This document shows positions 34,401 to 47,925 of a stretch of DNA of 64,000 nt, in pieces (positions within the stretch are counted from its first letter, which is position 1; each line of letters begins with the position of its first letter). Under the pieces are notes generated by a model. It was not told where the DNA came from. It was given only the letters and a program-made list of their open reading frames with translations, and ran no database searches. Source of the DNA: Ridgeia piscesae (lineage: Eukaryota; Annelida; Polychaeta; Sabellida; Siboglinidae). Made by a program: the position numbers and the translations under genes. The stretch spans positions 137,501 through 201,500 of the forward strand of contig JAODUO010000625.1 in assembly GCA_025642075.2 (NCBI GenBank). Reading direction: 5' to 3'.

Positions 34401-37400
34401 TGTCAATCCTAACCATAGTTACATCACTGTCATCACATTGTCAATCCTGCAACGCATAGTTACATCACTGTCATCACATCGTCAATCCTACAACGCATAG
34501 TTACACCACTGTCATCACATTGTCAATCCTGCAATGCATAGTTACATCACTGTCATCACATCGTCAATCCTACAACACAAAGTTACATCACTGTCATCAC
34601 ATCGTCAATCCTACAACACAAAGTTACATCACTGTCATCACATTGTCAATCCTACAACACATAGTTACATCACTGTCATCACATTGTCAATCCTACAACA
34701 CATAGTTACATCACTGTCATCACATTGTCAATCCTACAACGCTTAGTTACATCACTGTCATCACATCATCAATCCTACAACACATAGTTACATCACTGTC
34801 ATCACATCGTCAATCCTACAACACATAGTTACATCACTGTCATCACATTGTCAATCCTACAACACATAGTTACATCACTGTCATCACATTGTCAATCCTG
34901 CAACGCATAGTTACATCACTGTCATCACATTGTCAATCCTCAACCAAGTTACATCACTGTCATCACATTGTCAATCCTCAACACATAGTACATCACCCTT
35001 TTCATCACATTGTCAATCCTCAACCATAGTTACATCACTGTCATCACATTGTCAATCCTAAAAAAACACCCCTAGTTACATCACCCTCCCCTTTAATCCT
35101 ACAACACATAGTTACATCACTGTCATCACATCGTCAATCCTACAACACATAGTTACATCACTGTCATCACATTGTCAATCCTACAACGCATAGTTACATC
35201 ACTGTCATCACATTGTCAATCCTGCAACACATAGTTACATCACTGTCATCACATTGTCAATCCTGCAACGCATAGTTACATCACTGTCATCACATTGTCA
35301 ATCCTGCAACACATAGTTACATCACTGTCATCACATTGTCAATCCTGCAACACTGTTACATCACTGTTCCCTTGTCAAACCCACAACACATCACACCCTA
35401 GTTACATCACTGTCATCCATCTCAATCCCACAAACTAGTTACATCACTGTCATCACATGTCAATCCTACAACGCATAGTTACATCACTGTCATCACATTG
35501 TCAATCCTGCAACGCATAGTTACATCACTGTCATCACATTGTCAATCCTGCAACACATAGTTACATCACTGTCATCACATTGTCAATCCTGCAACGCATA
35601 GTTACATCACTGTCATCACATTGTCAATCCTACAACACATAGTTACATCACTGTCATCACATTGTCAATCCTACAACGCATAGTTACACCACTGTCATCA
35701 CATTATCAATCCTAAACATAGTTACATCACTGTCATCCATTGTCAATCCCAACCCTAGTTACATCCCGTCATCACATTAATCCTACAACCCTAGTTACAA
35801 CCCCGTCTCACATTGTCAATCCTGCAAAATAGTTAAACACTTCATCACATTCAATCCTCAACACAAAGTTACATCACTGTCATCACATTGTCAATCCTCA
35901 ACCATAGTTACATCACTGTCATCACATTGTCAATCCTCAAACATAGTTACATCACTGTCATCACATTGTCAATCCTACAACGCTTTGTTACACCCCTGTC
36001 ATCACATTTCCCAAACCTACAAGCATAGTTACACACTGTCATCACATTGTCAATCCTCAACACATAGTTACATCACTGTCATCACATTGTCAATCCTACA
36101 ACCATAGTTACACATTTTCATCACATTGTCAATCCTCAAACCCTAGTTAATCATTTTCATCACATTGTCAATCCTAAAAAACACAAAGTTACATCACTGT
36201 CCACATCATCAATCCTACAACACATAGTTACATCACTGTCATCACATTCAATCCTACAAACATAGTTACATCACTGTCATCACATTCAATCCTACAACCT
36301 AGTTACATCACTGTCATCACATTTCAATCCTAAAAAAACACCCAAATTACATCACTGTCATCACATGTCAATCCTACAACACATAGTTACATCACTGTCA
36401 TCACATTGTCAATCCTACAACATAGTTACATCATGTCATCACATTGTCAATCCTCAACCATAGTTACATCACTGTCATCCTTTCAACCTCAACCATAGTT
36501 TCATCACTGTCATACATCCCTTTTAATCCTCAACCATAGTTACATCACTGTCATCACATTTCAATCCTAAAAAAACACCCCTAGTTACATCACTGTCATC
36601 ACATCGTCAATCCTACAACACATAGTTACATCACTGTCATCACATTGTCAATCCTACAACGCATAGTTACATCACTGTCATCACATTGTCAATCCTGCAA
36701 CGCATAGTTACATCACTGTCATCACATTGTCAATCCTGCAACACATAGCTACATCACTGTCATCACATTGTCAATCCTACAACACATAGTTACATCACTG
36801 TCATCACATTGTCAATCCTGCAACACATAGTTACATCACTGTCATCACATTGTCAATCCTGCAACACATAGTTACATCACTGTCATCACATTGTCAATCC
36901 TACAACACATCACACCCATAGTTACATCACTGTCATCACATCGTCAATCCTACAACACATAGTTACATCACTGTCATCACATCATCAATCCTACAACACA
37001 TCACACCCATAGTTACATCACTGTCATCACATCGTCAATCCTACAACACATAGTTACATCACTGTCATCACATCATCAATCCTACAACACATCACACCCA
37101 TAGTTACATCACTGTCATCACATTCGTCAATCCTACAACACATAGTTACATCACTGTCATCACATCATCAATCCTACAACACATCACACCCATAGTTACA
37201 TCACTGTCATCACATCGTCAATCCTACAACACATAGTTACATCACTGTCATCACATCATCAATCCTACAACACATCACACCCATAGTTACATCACTGTCA
37301 TCACATCATCAATCCTACAACACATAGTTACATCACTGTCATCACATCGTCAATCCTACAACACATCACACCCATAGTTACATCATTGTCATCACATTGT

Positions 37401-40400
37401 CAATCCTACATCACTGTCATCACATTGTCAATCCTACAACACACCACACCCACAATTATTTCCTTTAAGAACTACTTTCTTTGCTAAGTACGTCATTTTT
37501 TTTAAGTAAAGAAAGTAACCTGCACCAATTACAAGATGTTTAAAATAACTGATTAGTTTTTTTAAAGAAAATTTTTTTAACTGAAGAAAAATTGTCTTAA
37601 AATATCTATCTATACTTTTTAATAGTTTTATTAAAGTCACATTTTGCTTTGATCGCTATATTGTCATAGTGATGAAGCCCTCAGAAACCCAGGGCATAAG
37701 AGGTTAAGAAGACATTCTTAAGTAAATAATAATACAGATAAATTTTCTTGGTTCTAGGAAACTAGTTAATAAAAACAGTTATATTGGCATTCATTGTGGT
37801 TTTATCAATGCAAATGTTGTCATAAAAGTGTTATAAAGATCAGGGTCGACATTTCATGTTGAAACAGTACATAACAGGTCTGGATCAAACTGTAAATATA
37901 TAAGCTTTAGGGGGAAGTTTGGAAAGTCCCAAAAGATGAAGGGTTTGATCATCACTACACGTTAAAATAAATTGCTATAGTGGTGCCACCTTTTTGAGAG
38001 AAACATATTTTTCACCAATGCTAAATAAATAACTTTTCAAACTTTGAGGTGATCCCTTTGACAAGCGAGTGAGTGATGAGGGTGTGAGGTACTCACATGC
38101 AGTTCCTGGCAGCGAGGTCGCGGTGGATGAAGTTGAGGCTGGCGAGGTAGGCCATGCCCTCCGCCACCTGCTGGGCTAGACGGAGCAATTGACGCGCTGT
38201 GAAACTCTGCAACAAACACACAGCTCTTGCACGCTAACCTAACAATTGTTTGTTATTCTCTTGGCAATTATAGAGATTAAAAAAGCTACATAAAAACATC
38301 ATCGATGTATTTCTGAAAAGTATGTTTACAAAAAGCATATTTTTTTAAAAGCTTGTTTATTTGTTAAAGTGTTAGCAAAATGGAAATGTCTCTTTATATG
38401 CACAGCTCAAGGCTCTTAAATTTAAGACAAGTAGTTTCAAATGAAAGGACATTATGTCAGCCTTAGCACACCATGAAGAATTATAATTTTAAATTTAAAA
38501 TATTTTTCAGAACCAATTTCCGGTTGAATTCAACACAAATTGATTCAACATTGAAGCTATATTATCTGGGGGTCTCACAGAGGAACCAAACAGACCAGGA
38601 ATTGTCAACAATTAACTTATCATTGCTAAAATGTATTTGTTCTGCTGGTTATATGGGAAATATTAATCTCCAAATGCCAAAGTTGGGACAACAGCCCCAT
38701 AAAATATACCACCATCATTTGCTGGAGTTGCATTATAAACATGGTATTGAAAGATAAAATGTGACATGGATAACCAATTGTGTAGATTTGGCAAAACAAC
38801 GGAAATGAGAAACTAATAAAAAATTGAAGGGAGTAGATGTTTGAGAGACAGAAGGGCAAGAACAAGGCAGGGGAAAAAGAAAGAAATTGAGGATCGGGGT
38901 TGTATTAAAACAGAAATATTACCATACTGTAATAACTACTTCCACTTTCATTACTGAATGTTGTCTAAAAACATTGGTCCAACATAATGTCATTCTGACC
39001 AATCCGACAACAGCTGTATGTCATGTGACCTCACCCGTGTCTTGTCCTTTACATAGCTGCGGAGGTCGCCGTTGGCCATATAAGGTAGAATGACCATGGG
39101 ATTGCCACGTTCGTCGATGGACATTCCAAGCAGTCGGAGGATGTGAGGGTGGTTGAAGTCCTTCATGATGACACCCTCTGCCAGGAACGACTCAATCGCT
39201 TCCTGGTTGAAGTCGTTGCCTACAGGGTACAGGTGCTTTGTCATTGACTCAGACCTAGGCTACTGGCAGATTTCTGCTAGCATGTCACATGGGTTTAGTA
39301 ATGTGGTAAAATCTGCATAGTAGTGTGTTGTGTTGTGTTGTGTCTGTGTTGTGTTGTGTTGTGTTGTGTTGTGTTGTGCTGTGTGTTGTGTTGTGTTGTG
39401 TGTGTGTGGTGTGGTGTGGTGTGGTGTGGTGTGGTGTGGTGTGGTGTGGTGTGGTGTGGTGTGGTGTGGTGTGGTGACTGAATGAAAGTTTATTTAACAA
39501 CAATACAGTAATATACAACATATTATGGGAAAGATAATACAATACATAATGGTAAAGAGAATACAATATAACACAATTCCATGATTGGTGAGTTAAAGGG
39601 ACATAGCAGAAGTCATGTGACTTGTAAAGCACTATATATTGCTACATTTACTTGTATATATTGCTATATTTGTGTATCATTATGTGAGGGTGATAATGGG
39701 TAATGTTTATGTAACCTCTCCCGTAGTACGAGACTAGATTTTAGTAACATTTTGGCCACTTTGACATTTATCATGTGACACCTCAGCCATGAGAGAGAGG
39801 GAAAACTAGACTCAAAATATAAACCATTATGAACTCAAATAATTTGTTATGAAAATCAATGTGTATCTATACAAACCAGGCCACAAATCACTCATGAAAT
39901 GTTATGTAGTGTTGCCTTTGCTTTGCGACAAGTGTTAAGATGATGGTGTGAATATGAAAGTGAAACTGAAGAAATGAAACTGTACAAAAGGCATCCTCTC
40001 AATGTACCTTGCAGAGTTTTCACTGCAACTTTCACAGCAAAACCAAGTTCTGCATCTCGCATGCGGGCCACATAGACACAGCCAAAGTGACCTGTCAAAC
40101 AAAAACAACAGTTAGATACTCAAATGACACCAGCTACCAATACCTTCAAACTTCAAACACAGCCTTTCTCTACAGCCCAATTACAACCAAGTTACAACAC
40201 GGTCCTTATGTTTAGGGTGGCAGAAATATTAGTTGAAATGTTGGCTACACTTGATAGAGTAAATGACAACAGTAAATAATATAAATGACTGTATCTATAA
40301 TAGAATTATGATTGTCCAACTGTTGGCACTTGTGCCATTACAAGTCTAGCAGTAATGTTATTGTTACGGTTGTGATAATACCTGTATTGATTAACCTCAA

Positions 40401-41724
40401 GGTAGACTACAACTTTCAAGGTAATTATTCACCAGCGCATAAATGCAATATTTCACCATAACCATTCTAAAATGAGTAATAATTATGTAATTATTTGTCT
40501 TATAATATATAAAATATATAACCTGATCTATGTAGCAATTCACTAAACATCATACTTCATAATAAATTTCACCTAAACAAACTATTGTTTAGGAAAATGT
40601 ACCTTTTCCAATGACATCACCAATCTCCAGTCTCTCTCGGGGCACCAGGACCTCCTGAATGGTGCGCTTTAGAATCGTGTCATGAATGCCATCAAGCACG
40701 GCGCTGAGACAGGCTGCGGCAGACACAGGTAAACATGTGTACACAGACATCTACACCTGGACGCTGACAGTTACATAGTTACACGTCACCAACACAGGTG
40801 TATGGACAGTTACAGAGTTACGTGTACAGGTACCCCCTTGGTAGTTACATTTAACAGGATTTTTCATAACTGTAATATTCACAGAGATTTATTTATACAT
40901 ACATAGGAATATTTACAGTCATAGACACCTACACAGTGACAGTGACAGAGTCAGAAAGACACAGCCATAGAGACGGTTAGATTAGATTAACCTGGACAAT
41001 TTAGATTAGATACTACACGCAACATTGGAAATTATATATACGACATTTTACTAATGTTGTATTTTTATGCATTTCAGAGCAGTATTATATTCCAGATGTA
41101 TGGCAGTTTACAAATACAATCACTATCATTAAATATTTCACAACCGCCAACAGTGGATTTTTTTAACAAACCCTTCACCAAATGTCATAGGTTAAACGTT
41201 GACGTTAATCAACCTACAAGTGACACATCCAAACCGAGACTGACCATTGCTGTTGGCTTGACCGTCGTTGCCTTCACTCCCTGCCTGGTCCTCATCTGAC
41301 CTCAGTGGCACCATTTCATGAGACTGACCGTTGCGCTCAGCGTTGGCCGCGTTGTCCTGCTGGTACCGGTACATCGGCCGCAGACTGCCCTCTGCGTCCG
41401 GCATCAGCTTGACCATTGGCTTCTTGTGCGTTTGTGAGTAGTGACGTCGGAGGCAGATGAAGAGGAGGAAGAGGAGGATGACGATGAGGGGAAGGGAGAC
41501 ACCAAGGGCAATTCCTAGGATGAGGAGCATGGGCAGGGAGCCGCTGTCATCTATGTAGTGCAGGAAGCCAATGTCAGCCCGGAAGTTGCCCAAAGTCACC
41601 TGTTTGGGACAAACACGCTCAAGGTCAGTGAACTGGACACAGCTTCTGGCTGTTGTAAACCTTACAGCCACACAATCTGGTTGTTTCGTTTTTATAAAAT
41701 TATGTTATGTTATGTTATGTTATT

Positions 41725-41788
<64 letters not shown>

Positions 41789-41864
41789 GAATATATACCA
41801 GGGTATATATAATATATATATATACATGAATATATATATATGAATATACTTATATATACATATA

Positions 41865-41904
<40 letters not shown>

Positions 41905-42103
41905 AACATGCATAATGTCTGCATGTACACAAGCTCACATGCACACACAATATTATTACATAGTAATAAAAAAATTATTCTTAATTAACCACAGTCACAA
42001 AACATTCATTTACAATGCTGCTATCTGATGAATTTAATTATCTCAGGTACAGGAAAGGCCCGCCAGAAAATCATAGTATCTTAAAAAATTTATATTGTTA
42101 CTG

Positions 42104-42144
<41 letters not shown>

Positions 42145-45100
42145 TGTGCGTGTGCGTGTGTGTGTGTGTGCGCGTGTGCGTGTGTGTCTGTGCATGTGTG
42201 CGTGTGTGTGTGTCTGTGCGTGCGTGTGTGTGTGTGTGTCTGTGCCTGCGTGCGTGTGTGTGTGTGTGTGTGATGTATAACAGCAGAAGAATTACACTTA
42301 CAATACAGAAAAGGTAGAATGTTGATATGTTGAATCAGGACATTCAAATTTGACATAGTGAACCAAAATATAAAATAACATAAAGCATCACCAACCACTC
42401 ACTGAATGTATGGCATATCACTCGCTCGCTCGCTCACTCGCTCACTCACTCACTCTTGCAACCAATTAATTACTCATTCTAGCAATAATGCATAAAACAG
42501 AATGTCCCTCCTCCTCACCACAACTGCGGCCTTCCTGTCTTCACCCAGGTGTAGTGGTTGCCGTGGGGGCACACACAGGATCTGGTTGGTCTGGAAGGCC
42601 GTCACATTACACGGGGAGCTGCCCACCAGGATGTGGAAGGTCTGGGGGAAGTGACCCAGCACATTCAGGTGCTCTCCCTGTCAACACACATCAACGGACT
42701 ACTGAATGACTGTCATGAACACACCAAACGACCACTGAAAGCTTTGTTACAAACACACCATAGGACCACTGAAAGCTTTCTTACAGACACAACATAGGAC
42801 CACTGAAAGCTTTCTTACAAACACACCAAAGGACCACTGAAAGCTTTCTTACAAACACAACATAGGACCACTGAAAGCTTTGTTACAAACACACCGAAGG
42901 ACCACTGAAAGCTTTCTTACAGACACACCATAGGACCACTGAAAGTTTTGTTACAAACACACCATAGGACCACTGAAAGCTTTGTTACAAACACACTGTA
43001 GGACCACTGAAAGCTTTGTTACAAATACACTGTAGGACCACAGAAAGCTTTGTTACAAACATACCATAGGACCACTGAAAGCTTTGTTACAAACACACTG
43101 TAGACCACTGAAAGCTTTGTTACAAACACACCATAGAACCACTGAAAGCTTTGTTACAAACACACTGTATGACCACTGAAAGCTTTGTTACAAATACACT
43201 GTAGGACCACAGAAAGCTTTGTTACAAACACACGGTAGGACCACTGAAAGCTTTGCTACAAACACACCATAGGACCACTGAAAGTTTTGTTACAAACACA
43301 CCATAGGACCACTGAAAGCTTTGTTACAAACACACCATAGGACCATTAAACATCCTGGCATGGACACACCATAGGTTTTTGAGTCTGTCACATGTCAAAG
43401 GATCACCACAAGCCTGTCACAAACATGTCAAAGGATCATTGCAAACCTGTCACAAACATGTCAAAGGATTATTGCAAGCCTGTCACAAACAAGTCAAAGG
43501 ATCACCACAACCTGTCACAAACATGTCAAAGGATCATTGCAAACCTGTCACAAACATGTCAAAGGATTATTGCAAGCCTGTCACAAACATGTCAAAGGAT
43601 TATTGCAAGCCTGTCACAAACATGTCAAAGGATCACCACAAGCCTGTCACAAACATGTCAAAGGATCACCACAAGCCTGTCACAAACATCTCAAAGAATC
43701 ATTGCAAGCCTGTCAAAGGATCATTGTAAGTCCTATCATAAATATATTGAAGGGTCATTGAAAGCCATGTCACAGACATGTCAAAAGACCATTGTAATTA
43801 TGTCACAAATGCAGTTGGGATCATTGAAAACATTGTCACAAACCTATGAAATGACCACTAAAAGCTTTGTCATAAACAACACATCAAAGGTTCATAGAAA
43901 CTCCTGTCACACGCCTTAATGCACGCCTTAATGCAAATGTACTAGTGTACCATCAAAATCGTTGTCACAAACATACAAAAGGACTGTTGAAAGCCCTATC
44001 ACAAACACACCAAAGGACCACTGAAAGCACTCCAGACACACTGTAAATAGCAGGTTATGTATCAGCAGCCCCATAAATCAGTTTCAGTTTAAATTATATT
44101 ATACACACAGCACCATCAGATTGATTCACCACTATGCTTTGGTGCCATCTTGTGCATTTGGGGTATTGACAAAAAAGTCACAACATACAACTGAACAACC
44201 AACATTCTGTCAAGCTAAATCAGAATTTTTTCAAACACTAAAAAAACACAACAACATGACTTAGAAGATGTGTGATGATACAAAATGACATTGGAGGACA
44301 TAATGACATGTGATGACACACAATGATATGATGACACAAAATGAGACATAACGACATATGACGATACATATAAACACATGACGACACATAAAGATGTGAT
44401 GACACATAAACACAACATACAGATGTCACAGATGACACGTGACATACAATGACACAGATGACACTCCTCACTGACGCCACTCACCCGAATGACAAGGCCC
44501 TCAGGGTCGTACTCCCTCACCCCTCCCTCCTCGGGGAATGGGTCAGCCACGGGATTGGGAAGTAGCCTCATTTTGCCAATGTCAGGCTGTGACTTGCTGA
44601 TGTCTTCTAGTGCCTTTACCCCGTCCATGAGGAAGCCAAACCTGACGTACAGGACACTGCGCTGTCTGATACCCAGGGGCGGCATTAGACACTGCATCTC
44701 TGTAGATGTCACCACTGTGCAGACCTGTAACACATGTACACATCTCACTTTGTGAATTTACAATGTAAATGTTGTTTTACTGTGAAGATGTTTCTTGTTA
44801 TTCCTTCTGAAAAATCTGAGAAAACATATTTTAGATGTTTTGACAACTAGAAATACTACATGATTCCTTGTAACTTACCCTGTCATTGCCTGCTAACTTT
44901 ACACGTTGATGGGATTTCCTGGTTGGTAACTTACCATGTAAATATGATCTCCAGATAACACACACATACATGATCTTGTAGGAATTTGCCATAGATGTGA
45001 GACTAACATATAGACAGGATATGCTGCTAATTTACCATATACTCTATAGACGGGATCTGAGGCTAACTTACCATATACTCTATAGATGGAATCTGCTGCT

Positions 45101-47892
45101 AACTTACCACATACTCTATAGACAGGATCTACTGCTAACTTACCATATACTCTATAGATGGGATCTACTGCTAACTTACCATATACTCTATAGATGGGAT
45201 CTACTGCTAACTTACCATATACTCTATAGATGGAATCTGCTGCTAACTTACCATACACTCTATAGACGGGATCTGATGCTAACTTACCATATACTCTATA
45301 GATGGAATCTGCTGCTAACTTACCATATACTCTACAGACGGGATCTGCTGCTAACTTACCATAAACTCTATAGACGGGATCTGATGCTAACTTACCACAT
45401 AGACGTCACTGGGCACACCCACATCCTCTCCTGGTAGGTGTAACACCAACTTTGGCTCGGCTACAGAGTCAAGGTGAGTCCCACGTACAGTCAGACGGAT
45501 ACCTCCCCTGTAGCACCACACACTCTATTGTAATCACACAATCTCAGGCTGGCACACAGACAACTGTTGTCTATACACATGGAAAGTTATCTTCAATGTG
45601 CCTAAATGTTGGTAAGTTCTTCATTAATTAATTATAAATTAACCACAACGCATAAAATGTTAGCCAGTCTACAAAACATCCAAACTCACTTTTAAATGAC
45701 TTCCTTTGGATTCACTGAAATGATGATTGGATCAGCAGTGTATTCGACCTTCATGTCAACATAGTTCTTGTCAACATAGTTCTTGTCAACATGGAACGTT
45801 ATTTTCAACACGTCTAAATGTTGACAAGTTCCACCAGAGGCATCATTAATTAATTATAAATTAACTATAACACAGAAAATGTTAGCCAGTCTACATAACA
45901 AACAAACTCACTTAAAAATGGCTTCTTTTGGCTTCACTGAAATAATGGTTGGATCAGCAATGTATTCAAACTTCTTGTCGCCAAAGTGACACTCCTGGTA
46001 GTCAATAGCAACATGTACACTCGCCATCCCTGGCTGTGGCTGTTTCGTTGTGTTGAAGATGAGGCATGTCCCATTGCGACTGGACACAGCAAGAACATTG
46101 ATTCAGTGACAGCAAGACCTCACGTACAGCCGATGTCATTCTGTTTAGTCTAATACGAAAAGTCACATAAATCGATAAACTTATTCTAGAAATACATAAA
46201 TATCTTCAAGTAAAACCTACAAAATAATATGCAATGGTGATATATTAAAATAAAAATATTACACACTAAATATAGCAATACATCCATTATGTGAAGACAT
46301 AAGAACTCTGTGCAGGTTCACTAGAATCACCAACTCTGTTCACTGGATTAGACTTCCCATTGAGAGACTTGGACCAAAAAGGTGATGTCTTTGACAGGGA
46401 ATCAGCCGGTACCAAGTTTGCAAGTAGACTACAGTTGGCAACTATCAGAATGCACTGCATATGAAAGCAAAACTCTAGTAGCATATCACGCCACCAATGT
46501 ATGTCCACTCCGCAGTATTCCAAATATGGACACTGACACCCCTCGATGACAGAAATGTAACGTTGATAGACCTAAAAAGACTAAAATAGATACCTGATGA
46601 ACTGTACAACGGAGGTGTTCTGTATGAGCACGGTGGCGCTGGTGCCTACATCCAGATGCTCCCCCCTCACTGTCACTTGTGTTCCCCCAGACAATGGACC
46701 TTTCTTTGGGTCGAAGTCAGTCACCTTTGGAATCTAACAACACAAAGTCACGACATACCAAACTGTAACGGTGTAATACTATTTTTATTTAATGTTTTCT
46801 TTAATTATTGCTAGTAATCACACACAGTACATTGAACTTATCATGTACACTGAAACTGATCGATTTCAACAATAACTAGTAAAGTTAATCAGCAGGGCAC
46901 TCGTACTCGTAATACTGTTTTTGTTCTACTTCATTTGGTAATTTGACTTAATTAGTCATCTAACATCAACAACCATCAATCAGACCAACTGCAAACTCAA
47001 TTATGAATTGTTTCAATGGCTGTTTGATGACTTCATCCATTAATTGTCAGTTGGAAGAGATTCCCGGGCTATCTGCTATTCCAATGACACAACCACAGCA
47101 TTAGTCATGAAATTTTCGCAGATGTAAGTCTACATCCAATCTGTTACTTACGACATAGTGGAAGTGTTGCACAGACTCTGCCTTGTAGGTTTCGTTCACA
47201 ACAACCTTCACACCACCTGCATGCACGTCACCTGACTCAGACGTCACACAGCCATCATCAGACGTCACACATGCAGCTGCAGACGTCACACATGTGAAGC
47301 TGAAATGAAAGTAGCATTATAAATTGTCTGGTGTTGCGATTTAGGCAAAAGGAAATATTTGGATATTATATTTTCTAAGAATACAATCATGAAATAACAC
47401 AAGATTGCAAATAATTACAAACTTATGTTTCAGAAGTAAACTTGTTTTAGTTACAAAGCTCACCATGAGAAAATATGACCAAAAATACTGACCTTAATAT
47501 CTTGGCAGTGTTAATTGCATTGTACAAACTGTACACAGATCATCAATCTCACAATAATTTTTTCCTAAAACTAAGCTTAGCCTCTTGGTATCTGTCCCAA
47601 ACACCTGGAACTAAAAACTTCATTATATTAACATTTTTTTTAAACTACAGTCACACCTCGCTATAACACGCCTCGTTATAACGCGAATTTGATATAACAC
47701 AGTCAGTCGTGGACCCCAAATTTCTGCCGCAAGGGTGGAAATGGGTGCTACAACTAACAATAACGCTGTAATTAACTGTCACTATTTTTTAAGCACTCAT
47801 GTTTGTCTTGTACAGGTGTTTCTAGAAACAATTTAATGATATTAAGAAATTTAACACAGAAGTACAACTGCATTGCTGAGTTCGTTGTTTGT

Positions 47893-47925
<33 letters not shown>

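Noticed and set aside
30649..37452. CRISPR array
   Set aside because: Units are contiguous 41-bp tandem repeats without unique spacers, in an intron of an animal gene.
43379..43919. ORFs up to 175 codons with HKHVKG repeats
   Set aside because: A 33-bp repeat divisible by three.
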